Translations under genes and position numbers: made by a program
The notes under the pieces: generated by a model
What the model saw: only the letters and a program-made list of their open reading frames with translations
Database searches by the model: none
Told to the model about the DNA's origin: nothing
Shown: one piece after another, positions 44,007-55,440 of the stretch
Position numbering within the stretch: position 1 is the first letter of the stretch
Layout: every line of letters begins with the position of its first letter
Assembly: GCA_010909165.1 (NCBI GenBank)
Contig: MU008157.1
Coordinates: forward strand, 372,001-436,000
DNA from: Anthoceros angustus
Lineage: Eukaryota; Streptophyta; Anthocerotopsida; Anthocerotales; Anthocerotaceae
Reading direction: 5' to 3'
DNA length: 64,000 nucleotides

Positions 44007-44368
44007 ATTGAGATTCCCCAGGACCTGTTTCCACACGTAGGCCAGACCTAAGGACGTAAGGACAGACATTTGTCGGGCTCCTCACTTGCATGCATGCATC
44101 CGAAGGACATTATGCGGCTCGCGCGATAAGGAGTCCTGCCGGTAGGGTCCTATGCTGCATTAACCCTCCGTGTGGGGCTTTGCTGTAGACTTTTGATATA
44201 TATCTATAAAGTCTCCAAAACTCCATTGGAGAATATGTACATGTCATCCGGCGGCGTACGCACAGGTCCGCCCCAGTACATATGTAGGGAATTCCAAAGA
44301 TGCATTACGCTGTGTACAGAACTTTATTTATGTTACAGAATTGGGGAACATACCGATGCAATGCATGG
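44007..44368. other. Spacer between convergent PPR and dioxygenase genes
   Basis: Likely the two 3' UTRs. No other structure seen. Confidence 0.45.
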
Positions 44369-45914
44369 TCATTGGTCCTCGGACTTCAATCCGAACTTCT
44401 GCACGATGGCGCCACGGCGACCAGCCCCGTGCCCTGTGACGACATCGCTGAACTCGAAGGTTTGGAACGGCCTGTAGCGTCGCGGATGCTGCTCGTCCAC
44501 CAGCTCAGCGGGCGGATCTATGCGGGCCTGCTTGGAAGGGTTGTAGAAGAAGCAGAAGGATATCCGGGACTGGTCCCGATTTCCCACCACCCGGTGCTCC
44601 GAGCTCAGCAACCTGTCGTTGCTCCACATCTGCGATGCATCCGAGTCCAATTCATGAGCAAGGCATTCAGGTCTGAGGGAAGCCTAACATCTGATCCCGC
44701 CGGATCCGTGCAGATTCTTTACCTGGAGAAGGTCCCCGACATTGACGACGAAGGCGCCCGGGATCGGCTTCACGCCGTGCCACTCTCCATCGGCAGTGAG
44801 CACCTGGAGCCCTCCCACGAGATCCTGGTGCACGATGTTGATGGCGAAGGGGTCGGTGTGGCGGTGTGTCCCCAGTGCCAGATCAGGCTGCGGGCACTCC
44901 GGGTAGTGGTTCATGTGGAACAGGCAGGTGCGGTCGGGCTTGTCCCGGAAGTGCTCCGAGAAGGTGCGCTCCGCAAGCCCGAAGCTCTCTGCCAGCATCT
45001 CCAGCATCTGCAGCGCCACCTCCTCCATTGTCCGCACGTACGTCTGCACCGCCGCGGTCACCAAGGAAGCTTCGCCCGCCTCCCTCGCCAGATGGTGCGC
45101 CAGATGCGACATCCCGGTCTCCTCCCCGCGTCGACCTAGAACCATGCGCACTCCGAACGTTTCCCGCCATAGCCGACTTCCCTTCTTGTCGGACGAGGTC
45201 GGCATCCCGGAGATGTATCCCGTCAGCCGCTTCGGGTTGGAAGCCTTCTTCTTTTCCTGCACAGATGTGCGCATCGCGTGGCTGCGGTTGAGAACGAAGA
45301 ACTCTGCAATCTGCACAATGGAATCTCGTACATGTTTGTTGCCTGACCTCTACAGGTTTGTTGAAGAATGCCTGAGCAATGTCTCGCAGATTGTTCACCA
45401 GCGGCATGGGGAACCCGTGGTTCACAATCTGGAAGAAGCCGTACTCCTCGCAGGCATTTCGCAGCTGCTGCCGCACCTTCTCCGCCTCCAATTCGCATTC
45501 CACAATCTGCGGCGTGCTGGCGCCACAGGCCTCCTTGCGCAAGGCGTCGAGCTTGGCGAACACGCCTAAATCGATCACCGGAAGGTCGAAGTCGAACACA
45601 TCGTGGGCGAGGGTTGCCCTACTGGATTCGGGAAACACAAATCCAGCCGGGATCAAGTTGTTGGAGTCTGGCGCAGGCAGATCTGTAGTCGGAGCGTCCA
45701 CTCTCAGAGCTGCCAACGCCGATGACTTGAAGCTGCCTGATGCCTTCTGCCATGCCTGTCCTAGGCCAGCTCCGACTTTAACTCCTTTGCAAATGTGCAT
45801 TTCCCAGCCCCCTTGGAGAACAGTCCTCCCATGGCTGCTGGCCTTGATCAAATTCGCAGAAGAGAAAGACAAGGGAGCAGTGCTCGGAGAGAACATGAGG
45901 CTCTTCATTTCCAT
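44369..45914 (-). CDS. 2-oxoglutarate/Fe(II)-dependent dioxygenase (DOXC type), three exons
   Basis: Exon 1 runs from 45914 to about 45348, exon 2 from about 45310 to 44723 and exon 3 from 44629 to 44369. The N-terminal DIOX_N part reads DLPVIDLGVFAK and NACEEYGFFQIVNHGFPMPL. Exon 2 carries HMNHYPECPQPDLALGTHRH-TDPF with the HxD iron ligands. Exon 3 carries the distal His (SSEHRVVGN) and the RxS 2-oxoglutarate motif (DQSRISFCFFYNP). All cofactor residues are therefore present. The first ~75 residues before the domain could be a targeting extension. The exon 1/2 junction is unresolved: GT-AG choices that keep the frame give an intron of only 37 bases, so either the donor lies elsewhere or there is an indel. 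The substrate is unknown; the group includes gibberellin and flavonoid oxidases. Confidence 0.85.
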
Positions 45915-46894
45915 TGCTTTTGGAAACGATTGCTGGACAGACAGTCACAGTGCTTGAAGTTGCAAGACGCTGCAGATGAGGGGCTATTTGAAGTCCAGAC
46001 GCAAATACTACACTGTGGCTTGCGTGGGGAGAACCCACTTGAAAATAGGCTTCCATGGAATGTCTTGGAAGCTGCACAGAAGGAGGACCGTGGAGAGGGG
46101 CGTCAAAGGCGTGAACTGGTCTCCCATGCGCCCACTGCTTCTATCCATCCCATGGCTGCGGTTGGCAGCATCTCGTTGGCAGGCACTCCTATCGAGCCGA
46201 GATCCATAACCGCACGCATGCCAGCATGCGTACCATGTTTTTTCCCTCATTCCAACATATGCCATCCCTATTAGAAAAGGGCAGTCAACGTTACACTTTA
46301 TGTTACCCCTTTGTTGCAATTATGTTAAAATCTTGGGGTGTTGTTACACTTTTGCGACCCCTTGTTATATTTTTCGACTCCTTGTTATAGTTAGGTTTGG
46401 AAACTAACCCTCTACCTTGTTACAGTCATGTTACAGTCTTGTTGCAATTATGTTGCAATGTAGTGAGAGGTGGTTTGTGTTTACTCTCAAAATTTCAACA
46501 TAATTACAACAACCAAAGTGTTACATCGTCTCTCTTGTTACATTTTGGCAGGCTTGGTACCGAACCTCCTCCTCATCTACCTTAACCCTTGTTGTTTTTA
46601 CTCCCGTATTTTGTCTCTACCATTATTGTTATACGTGTACCGGGATGTACTTATATTTTACGTATATGATATTACCGTATTTTCCGAGGTGATTATTCCA
46701 ATACCTCTACGAGAGCTTCTACGTATTTTGCTCGTGTACTTTTTGTGCCGTATTTCCGTACTCATATTCGCAATACGCTCACCCGGCCGTGTCCAATAGG
46801 TTGCGCCAACAGAGGTGACACAGGTCTATCAGGTTGCGCCTATCATGCCCAATCCCTCTGCAGAGTTAATTTTCTAGAATACCCAATCATAATT

Positions 46895-46970
46895 TAGGGT
46901 GGGATGGTCTTGTGGGGGAGGCTAGAGTCGATAACCAGAAGGTCGCGTGTTCAGATTCCCTAGTTAGCAC
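46895..46970 (+). repeat. tRNA-like SINE head inside the CACTA-like element
   Basis: GGGATGGTCTTGTGGGGGAG resembles an A box and GGTCGCGTGTTCAGATTCCC a degenerate B box; GATAACCAGAAGG between them mimics an anticodon arm. It is not a functional tRNA. Confidence 0.4.
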
Positions 46971-47324
46971 ACGATTTTGCAAGTGGACATGATTAGGGAG
47001 GCAAACGGATGAGATATATTCATGTATGTGTTATGCGTATACATAGAAAATATGCATGCGCCATGCCCTATAAAACAACAGCCTTATAAAACAACAACGT
47101 ACACGGCCGTGTGCGCCATGTACAGGTACATAGTATACGTGCAACATGTACGTCTAAGTGGAATGGAAATAAATAAAATATAGCAATTGCAATTCTCACA
47201 TACGAATGTATACATCATGATCATATATATATATATATGTACATAGACACACACATATAACCTACAATTACAAATAGTTCTCCAAAGGGGTGTAATAAAA
47301 GAGGGGATGATGCTTGTGAAATAT

Positions 47325-47525
47325 GGGAAATCATAAATAATGCTTGTGGGAAATCATAAATAATGCTTGTGAGAGAGGGGATGTAGTCATGAAAGAGGGG
47401 ATGTAGTCATGAAGGTGCATGTGGGAAATCATAAATAATGCTTGTGAGAGAGGGGGTGTAGTTATGAAGGTGCATGTGGGAAATCATAAATAATGCTTGT
47501 GAGAGAGAGGGTGTAGTTATGAAGG
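47325..47525. repeat. ~61-bp tandem repeat
   Basis: GGGAAATCATAAATAATGCT recurs about four times, with TGTGAGAGAGGG and GTAGT(C/T)ATGAAGG following. It is AT-rich and non-coding. Confidence 0.75.
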
Positions 47526-47690
47526 TGAGGTGGTAAGAGAGAGCTAGGTTTGTGTTAAGATGGTGGTACCACATGGGAAAAGAAGTGACAAACTTAATAC
47601 CAAGCCTCCAAAGCATGTTGCAATTTGGAAGTGTAACATAAAATTGCAACAACAACTGTAACATAGGCGCTGCCTTTTCTAGTAGGGCAT

Positions 47691-49371
47691 GACGCTTACA
47701 ATTCCAAAGCCTAGGTGTACTTGAAGTCCCCTATGTATGTATCCGGGCGACATGAGAAGCACATGCCTCTATGAGGTTTAGGTACAGCATTTCCCTCCAC
47801 ATAGGGTAGAGGTTTAGGTACAGCATTTCCCTCCACATAGGCTAGAGGTCGATGTGGTCGTTCCCCTCGAGCCTTCTGGCTTGGAAAGGATCCTGGTAGA
47901 GAGGCATATTGATTATGACTTTTCATTCTATGGATGATCGCCTCCAGCTTATGAAGGCTAGGTCTATGTTACGAACAACTCCGTCATATATGAATGAGGA
48001 TCTTACACCATTGCAATGGAAGACTAAGAAGGAGAAGTTACCCGCTTTCAGAGCAGCTCGTGTTGCAGGTCAAGTGGCTTTCTTTCGTAGGGATGAATTG
48101 GTGGTGTTTGGCCCTCGTTCACGCAATTTCATTGACATTGTTGATTGATTGAAGATTATTTGTCTTGTTTGAATTTTACTTTTACATTAGTCTAGACCAA
48201 TTTACCGCAATCTATGCAATTATCATATTTCAGTCCCATGACGAAAATCTGTCCTTAGTGGACTTAAATAAAATTCTTCTTCTTCTTTTTCTCCTTCCTT
48301 ACATGATTTCATCCGTCATATCATGCAAGTTCCTTCCGTGTGCCTTCCATGGATTTTTCCTGCCTCGACGTTCCTTCCGCGTGCCTTCCATGGATTTTTC
48401 CTGCCTCGACACAACTCCTCCATGTCCGGGTCTTCCCAAGCTGTCCTATGGTGGATGGGGTTATCCTTGTCTTTGCATATCCGTATACATGTAGACTTAT
48501 AATAAAGAGGGACACCCATAATCCTTCCAAGTTCCATCCATCCTTCCTTCTCGGCGAATTGACACACGGCCCTTTGTCGGCCATGTGAACCACCGGCTCG
48601 TGACTCTGGGTGTTGGGCGGCCGTGCCGACTTCGGATTTAGATGCATGTACAGTTACAGCAACTGGTCCAGTGCGGCCGGCAATAGTATGCCGGCAAAGA
48701 CCTATCTACATATGTGGTCCCAAAGTGGTCTTCTTGAGTCATCGGCCGCTCAAGTCGCGCCTGACGAGGTCCCGCTCATTTCCGCCTATAGGCCAGCTTC
48801 TGAAACTGTTGAAGCCCTAAATGCTCTTCCCCGGACTTGACCTCTTCGTACAGTCCCCATGGCATTCAGCTTGATGGCATCGAAGTGTGTGCACCAATCT
48901 AATGCGGGGGAGGCTTGTCCGCTCTTCTGGCTTCGCAGTCCAGCCATACACAATGATAGATGTGTAGCATCAAGCTATGATCAGACTGAACCTTCGGCAC
49001 CGTATTACCTCTTGAGGAAATCGTTGTCACTTTTAGATATTGATGCACCGTGCACTGCACCCTAATCGGAAATTTCGAAAGCTTGGCTTGTAGCGTTACA
49101 GCACAAGATGCCGGTGTGGAGGAGATTGAATCATGTCTGTTCCTTGTCGGATCGATGTCCAAAGCAAAGCACTGCTGGATGCATGACTGCGCCCAGCCTG
49201 TTGTAATGGACTTCTGTAACCTCTCGGAAGATGCCAGAGTTTAGGTTTCAGTATCAGTGCCGTGCCGTGCTGGTCCAAATTATGGGCGATCCGAACAATT
49301 GAGAATGCTAGGTCTTGGAGGCATTACTGGGGCTTGGTGGGTTGCTCAGCTAGGGGTCAGTCCCCAGGACC
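47691..49371. other. Upstream region of DNMT2 with small duplications
   Basis: Contains two copies of TTTAGGTACAGCATTTCCCT (47772-47845) and two ~39-bp copies with GCCTTCCATGGATTTTTCCT (48335-48412). An 80-codon plus-strand frame (47909-48148) reads NEDLTPLQWKTKKEKLPAFR and VAFFRRDELVVFGPRSR, which resembles ORF fragments of LINE-type retroelements. No gene is convincing. The DNMT2 promoter should lie in the right part. Confidence 0.4.
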
Positions 49372-51479
49372 ATGGGTTCAACGGGTTGTGAATCGGACGG
49401 TCCTGTCATCAGGGTGTTGGAGTTCTACAGCGGAATCGGCGGACTGGCAAGTGAAAGAGATGCTGCTTCAGGAATTTGTGAAGCATTATAGCATTCCACA
49501 CTAGCTGAGCTTGGACTGCATTTGCAGAGGTATTCGCTGGAGTACGCAGGTGTGCCTGCGGTTGTGGCGGAGGCTTTTGATATCAATGATGTGGCCAACG
49601 ATGTCTATGAGCATAACTTCGGCCACCGGCCAAACCAGGTTTCTGCTGTCAGAATTGTTGGTGTTGTCCAGTTACCAGGAGGTCCTCTCGTTGAGCACTG
49701 ATTGACTTGCTCTTCTGTCTTTTAGGGGAACATCCAAAGGTTAACCGTGCAACAACTGGATAAGTACAAGGCGGATGCTTGGCTTTTGTCTCCTCCTTGT
49801 CAGCCATATACCCGGCAAGGTGAGAACCAGTCCTCACATGATGCGTTGATATTGATTCCCAAGGAAGAAGAAGTCTGCTGGGAAATGAAAACTTCTCATT
49901 GGATTTTCTTTAGGTTTGCAGGCTTGCAAAAAGACGTAGACGATGGCAGGGCTGCTTCTTTTCTACAGCTTTTGGAGATGCTGGCTGAGATGGCATCACC
50001 TCCTGCGTATATTTTCGTGGAGAATGTTGTGGGCTTTGAGGTGACAGCAGTTCCATTCATGTGAAGGGTGGTTTTTAGGTCTAACCACGAGGTGGAAACT
50101 GACTGATGCTATTTGTTCTGTCTGATAGTGCTCGGTCACTCATGGCTGCTTACGGGGCGTGCTAAGGGGAGCTGGTTTTCAAACTCAGGAGTTCATCCTG
50201 AGTCCTCTTCAGTTCGGCATTCCTTATTCCAGACCTCGCTACTTCTGTCTGGTACTGTGCATCTCCAGTATTCCTGGATTGATTTTTTTGTTGTGGTATT
50301 TGTGCTCAGGTAATGTGAATCGATCTGCTTTGTGATCCTGCGCAGGCCAAAAGAGAGGCACTACCATTTGCGCACTTGGAACTGAATGGAAGCCTGCTTT
50401 GTAGACCTGGACCTGTACTCCCAGATACTTCAGAGTGCCTACACCACATGGACAAGACCTCTCAAGCACCCTACAAGCCCGGTATTCAACCAAGGACCAT
50501 GAATGAACCAGTGCTAGATCCGGCTGTTATTTGCCAACCTATCAGCCATTTTCTAGAGCTGGAACCTACTGAAGATGTGCAAACATCATACACTTCTCAG
50601 CCAGTTACTGTAGAACATACACGCAGTAAAAGTGTAAGTGAAGTACATGAGGTCAGTTGTGCCAGCAATACAAAGATCATGTTGCAGAAATGGAAGGACT
50701 ATATGGTGCCCGCCAGCACAATCAGGCGTTGGGGTGAAGTCTTTGGTACCTTCATAAACCTTGAGAGCTTGTTTTGTTATTGTAGTTGCTGCATTGATTT
50801 GTCACGTGGCTAACTCGTGCTGTTTGAAAAATATTCTTGTAGACATAGTTTGCCCAGAGTCAAGACGTTGCTGTTGCTTCACGAAAAGCTATTTTCGTTT
50901 TGCGAAGGGCACTGGATCCTTTTTGGCAATGGAGGTGGGTTTCGCTGGAGTCGCTGGTGTCCCTTGTTGTAAGCCTTGATTTTAGACTCTAGCTCATAAC
51001 TATCACATTTTCTTACATAAGAAGAGTTCGTTGCAGGCTTCAGAGTCTCTAGTGGCAAACCTGTCGACGGGATCCTCTGGGATGTGTCTATCAGATTTGG
51101 ACCTTAGATATTTTACTCCTCGGGAGGTATGTTCTCCCACTCTTCAAGTGCAATTGTTTCTTGTACTTGGTATCAAAGCTTGTGACTCAGACTGCAGGGT
51201 ACTGATGCTTCAGGTGGCCAATCTCCATTCTTTCCCTGCAAAGTTCATGTTTCCTAATCATGTGACTTTGAAGCAAAGGTACTGAAGTTTGCAAGTAGCT
51301 CGTGAATGATGCCCTCTCATGTTAGTCATTGGTAATAGTGACTGAACAGTGGGTAATTCTTGATGTGTAGGTATGCTCTACTCGGAAACAGCCTTAGTAT
51401 AGCTGTTGTGGGTTGCTTGTTAAGATACTTATTTCAAACCAAATCATTGGCAACATCGCCAACAGTGGCTACGAAATAA
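49372..51479 (+). CDS. DNMT2: DNMT2-type tRNA (cytosine-38-C5) methyltransferase, ten exons
   Basis: Exons: 49372-49446, 49528-49638, 49726-49819, 49922-50040, 50129-50251, 50346-50745, 50843-50934, 51037-51126, 51214-51278 and 51371-51479. They join in phase into 425 residues. Motif I is [20 protein letters not shown], motif IV is [14 protein letters not shown] with the catalytic Cys, motif VI is FVENVVGFE. The DNMT2-specific part is [20 protein letters not shown] and [19 protein letters not shown], and motifs IX-X are [16 protein letters not shown] and [16 protein letters not shown]. The enzyme methylates C38 of tRNA-Asp and a few others. Intron 1 begins with GCAAGT (49447), a GC-AG intron; removing it restores the GG-x-RYSL motif exactly. 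Exon 10 is duplicated downstream at ~53087-53195. Confidence 0.93.
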
Positions 51480-51955
51480 AGGGTGGCACTCCAATTGCTC
51501 AGGTATTTTAAAGCCCACATCAGGGCTTTAGAAGTTCAGATGGACTCTATCAAGAATGTAGAACAATGACCTGCACAACTCTAGACAACCATCATCTGTG
51601 GTGGTCCACGCTGGCTTGTGGCACTGGTGTGGTGTATGGTGCGGAGAGAAGTGAAAGAGTTGCCGTGACACTCCCTTGGACTGCGGAGTTTGTTGCGGAA
51701 CGCACCTGTGATCCCACTCACCAACGCGTTGCCGAACGGTCCGTCCAAGGGGGAAAGGAAAAGGCTTTCATGGCAACAGCTCGTTTGGAGCCGACAGAAC
51801 TAGCTAGCCAGAATTTGTAGAAGCATTTGTTCGTCGAACCTCTGGAGTCGAGGATGAACACACATGGCTTAGTGGTGTCCATGACTCGATTTGCGAAATT
51901 GGAATCGAGACTAAAGAGTTTTGTATAAATAAAAGATGCCAACTTTTGTTATGGC
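51480..51955. other. DNMT2 3' flank (duplicated downstream)
   Basis: Short frames only, including an 84-codon one at 51566-51820 that recurs in copy 2 with a frame-altering indel, so it is unlikely to be coding. Its composition differs from the satellites that follow. Confidence 0.4.
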
Positions 51956-51959
51956 GGGG

Positions 51960-52005
<46 letters not shown>

Positions 52006-52027
52006 GGATCGAAACCCGGCGTCTCCA
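51956..52027 (+). tRNA. tRNA-Ala(UGC), copy 1, one base short in the acceptor stem
   Basis: The cloverleaf has D-arm GCTC-AATTGGTA-GAGC, anticodon stem CGCGC/GCGCG with loop TTTGCAT (anticodon TGC at 51988-51990), T-stem CCGGG/CCCGG and discriminator A. The acceptor 5' strand is GGGGTG, one G less than copy 2, leaving a 72-nt molecule with an imperfect stem. The T-loop is ATCGAAA instead of the usual TTCGANN. No intron. Confidence 0.75.
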
Positions 52028-52194
52028 CACAATGGATGGTCGTCTGAAGATCAACACAAATTAAAATACGTTTTTCCGAGATAATACTCGGATGTACCCT
52101 ACATAAAGGAATTACATCACAAAGCCGAGAGATTTTTTTCCGAGATAATACTCGGATGTACCCTAAATATAGGTATTACATCACAAAGCCTCTT

Positions 52195-53681
52195 GCGTTG
52201 AGAGAGAGAGAGAGAGAGTGAGCCGTATGGTGGATGGCTCGCTACACCATCTATGGTATGGAGAGAGAGAGAGAGAGTGAGCCGTATGGAGCGTACGTAG
52301 CTAAGCTAGCGATGCAAGAGAGAGAGTGAGCCGTATGGAGCGTACGTAGCTACCCTAAATATAGGAATTACATCACAAAGCCTCTTGCGTCGAGAGAGAG
52401 AGAGAGAGAGATGTACCCTAAATATAGGAATTACATCACAAAGCCTCTTGCTTGAGAGAGAGAGAGAGAGAGAGTGAGCCGTATGGTGGATGGCTCACAC
52501 CATCTATGGTATGGAGAGAGAGAGAGAGTGAGCCGTATGGAGCGTACGTAGCTAAGCTAGCGATGCAAGAGAGAGAGTGAGCCGTATGGAGCGTACGTAG
52601 CTACCCTAAATATAGGAATTACATCACAAAGCCTCTTGCGTCGAGAGAGAGAGAGAGAGATGTACCCTAAATATAGGAATTACATCACAAAGCCTCTTGC
52701 GTTGAGAGAGAGAGAGAGAGAGTGAGCCGTATGGTGGATGGCTCGCTACACCATCTATGGTATGGAGAGAGAGAGAGAGAGTGAGCCGTATGGAGCGACG
52801 AGCTAAGCTAGCGATGCAAGAGAGAGAGTGAGCCGATGGAGCGACGTAGCTAAGCTAGCGATGCAACCATGGATGGCTCGCTACACCATCTATGGTATGG
52901 AGAGAGAGAGAGAGAGAGAGTGAGCCGTATGGAGCGACGTAGCTAAGCTAGCGATGCAACCATGGATGGCTCGCTACACCATCTATGGTATGGAGCAAAG
53001 GTACTGAAGTTTGCAAGTAGCTCGTGAATGATGCCCTCTCATGTTAGTCATTGGTAATAGTGACTGAACAGTGGGTAATTCTTGATGTGTAGGTATGCTC
53101 TACTCGGAAACAGCCTTAGTATAGCTGTTGTGGGTTGCTTGTTAAGATACTTATTTCAAACCAAATCATTGGCAACATCGCCAACAGTGGCTACGAAATA
53201 AAGGGTGGCACTCAATTGCTCAGGTATTTTAAAGCCCACATCAGGGCTTTAGAAGTTCAGATGGACTCTATCAAGAATGTAGAACAATGACCTGCACAAC
53301 TCTAGACAACCATCATCTGTGGTGGTCCACGCTGGCTTGTGGCACTGGTGTGGTGTATGGTGCGGAGAGAAGTGAAAGAGTTGCCGTGACACTCCTTGGA
53401 CTGCGGAGTTTTGTTGCGGAACGCACCTGTGATCCCACTCACCAACGCGTTGCCGAACGGTCCGTCCAAGGGGGAAAGGAAAAGGCTTTCATGGCAACAG
53501 CTCGTTTGGAGCCGACAGAACTAGCTAGCCAGAATTTGTAGAAGCATTTGTTCGTCGAACCTCTGGAGTCGAGGATGAACACACATGGCTTAGTGGTGTC
53601 CATGACTCGATTTGCGAAATTGGAATCGAGACTAAAGAGTTTTGTATAAATAAAAGATGCCAACTTTTGTTATGGCGGGGG

Positions 53682-53727
<46 letters not shown>

Positions 53728-54470
53728 GGATCGAAACCCGGCGTCTCCACACAATGGATGGTCGTCTGAAGATCAACACAAATTAAAATACGTTTTTCCG
53801 AGATAATACTCGGATGTACCCTACATAAAGGAATTACATCACAAAGCCGAGAGATTTTTTTCCGAGATAATACTCGGATGTACCCTAAATATAGGTATTA
53901 CATCACAAAGCCTCTTGCGTTGAGAGAGAGAGAGAGTGAGCCGTATGGTGGATGGCTCGCCACACCATCTATGGAGAGAGAGAGAGAGAGTGAGCCGTAT
54001 GGAGCGTAGCTAAGCTAGCGATGCAAGAGAGAGAGTGAGCCGTATGGAGCGACGTAGCTACCTAAATATAGGAATTACATCACAAAGCCTCTTGCGTTGA
54101 GAGAGAGAGAGAGATGTACCCTAAATATAGGAATTACATCACAAAGCCTCTTGCGTTGAGAGAGAGAGAGAGAGAGAGAGTATGGTGGATGGCTCACACC
54201 ATCTATGGTATGGAGAGAGAGAGAGAGTGAGCCGTATGGAGCGTAGCTAGCGATGCAAGAGAGAGTGAGCCGTATGGAGCGTGACGAGCTAAGCTAGCGA
54301 TGCAACCATGGATGGCTCGCTACACCATCTATGGTATGGAGAGAGAGAGAGAGAGAGTGAGCCGTATGGAGCGTACGTAGCTAAGCTAGCGATGCAACCA
54401 TGGATGGCTCGCTACACCATCTATGGTATGGAGCGTACGTAGCTAAGCTAGCGATGCAACCATGGATGGC
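52195..54470. repeat. (GA)n-linked satellite blocks
   Basis: Three modules alternate: GA runs of 10-26 bases, GTGAGCCGTATGGAGCG with CTAAGCTAGCGATGCAA, and CCTAAATATAGGAATTACAT followed by CACAAAGCCTCTTGCG. ATGGATGGCTCGCTACACCA appears increasingly often toward the right and becomes the unit of the next array. The block is interrupted by copy 2 of the tRNA-bearing duplication (52992-53920). Confidence 0.85.
53677..53749 (+). tRNA. tRNA-Ala(UGC), copy 2, full length
   Basis: Identical to copy 1 except that the acceptor strand is GGGGGTG, which pairs over seven positions with CGTCTCC using G-U wobbles. 73 nucleotides, anticodon TGC, discriminator A. The A at T-loop position 54 and the wobble-rich stem differ from usual nuclear plant tRNA-Ala; the gene may be of organellar origin or a decaying copy. 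Confidence 0.78.
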
Positions 54471-55440
54471 TCGCTACACCATCTATAGTTGTTTGCTCTC
54501 GCATGGCTCGCTACACCATCTATGGTTGTTTGGTTGTTTGGTTGTTTGCTCTCGCTACACCATCCATCTATGGTTGTTTGCTCTCGCATGGCATGATGGC
54601 TCGCTACACCATCTATGGTTATTTGCTCTCGCATGGCTCGCTACACCATCTATGGTTGTTTGGTTGTTTGGTTGTTTGGTTGTTTGCTCTCGCTACACCA
54701 TCCATCTATGGTTGTTTGCTCGCATGGCTCGCCACCATCTATGGTTGTTTGGTTGTTTGCTCGATGCAACCATGGATGGCTCGCTACACCATCTATGGTT
54801 GTTTGCTCGCATGGCTCGCTACACCATCTATGGTTGTTTGCTCGCATGGCTCGCTACACCATCTATGGTTGTTTGTTGTTTGGTTGTTTGCTCTCGCCAC
54901 ACCATCCATCTATGGTTGTTGCTCGCATGGCATGATGGCTCACACCATCTATGGTTATTTGCTCTCGCATGGCTCGCTACACCATCTATGGTTGTTTGGT
55001 TGTTTGGTTGTTTGGTTGTTTGCTCTCGCTACACCATCCATCTATGGTTGTTTGCTCTCGCATGGCTCGCTACACCATCTATGGTTGTTTGGTTGTTTGC
55101 TCTCGATGCAACCATGGATGGCTCGCTACACCATCTATGGTTGTTTGCTCTCGCATGGCTCGCTACACCATCTATGGTTGTTTGCTCTCGCATGGCTCGC
55201 TACACCATCTATGGTTGTTTGGTTGTTGTTGTTGCTCGCTACACCATCCATCTATGGTTGTTTGCTCGCATGGCATGATGGCTCGCTACACCATCTATAG
55301 TTGTTTGCTCTCGCTACACCATCTATGGTTGTTTGGTTGTTTGGTTGTTTGCTCTCGCTACACCATCCATCTATGGTTGTTTGCTCTCGCATGGCTCGCT
55401 ACACCATCTATGGTTGTTTGGTTGTTTGCTCTCGCTACAC
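54400..55440. repeat. Minisatellite family B, ~27-36 bp unit
   Basis: The unit is GCTCGCTACACCATCTATGG followed by TTGTTTG one to four times and CTCTCGCATG. Open frames of up to ~290 codons run through it only because the unit has no stops; they encode repeats of SLHHLWLFG and are not genes. Confidence 0.88.

Larger units (their letters stand above)
46266..47687. mobile_element. Non-autonomous DNA transposon (CACTA-like), 1.42 kb
   Basis: The left end reads CCCTATTAGAAAAGGGCAG and the right end, reverse-complemented, CCCTACTAGAAAAGGCAG. CAT lies directly outside both ends (46263-46265 and 47688-47690), a 3-bp target duplication. The first ~300 bases and the last ~100 are rich in short subterminal TTGTTACA and GTTGCAA motifs in both orientations, as in CACTA elements. 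No transposase is encoded. A tRNA-like SINE head (46895-46968), an (AT)n run (47222-47240) and a ~61-bp tandem repeat (47325-47525) lie inside. Confidence 0.7.
51274..54300. repeat. ~1.72 kb tandem duplication carrying DNMT2 exon 10 and a tRNA-Ala gene
   Basis: The sequence from AGCAAAGGTACTGAAG at 51274 is repeated from 52992 on with very few changes through intron 9, exon 10, the 3' flank, the tRNA-Ala gene and the first microsatellite blocks. Copy 1 ends where copy 2 begins, so this is a head-to-tail duplication; AGCAAAGG at both joints suggests short-homology or unequal exchange. The second exon 10 has no upstream exons and is not a gene. Confidence 0.88.

Noticed and set aside
44300-45139. 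279-codon plus-strand frame opposite the dioxygenase
   Set aside because: It is antisense to the exons that carry the iron and 2-oxoglutarate motifs and has no domain.
47909-48148. 80-codon frame as a host gene
   Set aside because: It resembles small LINE-type fragments (NEDLTPLQ...) and has no neighbouring exons; too weak to annotate as a gene or element.
53087-53195. Second copy of DNMT2 exon 10 as a separate gene
   Set aside because: Only intron 9, exon 10 and the 3' flank are duplicated; no upstream exons or start exist between the copies.
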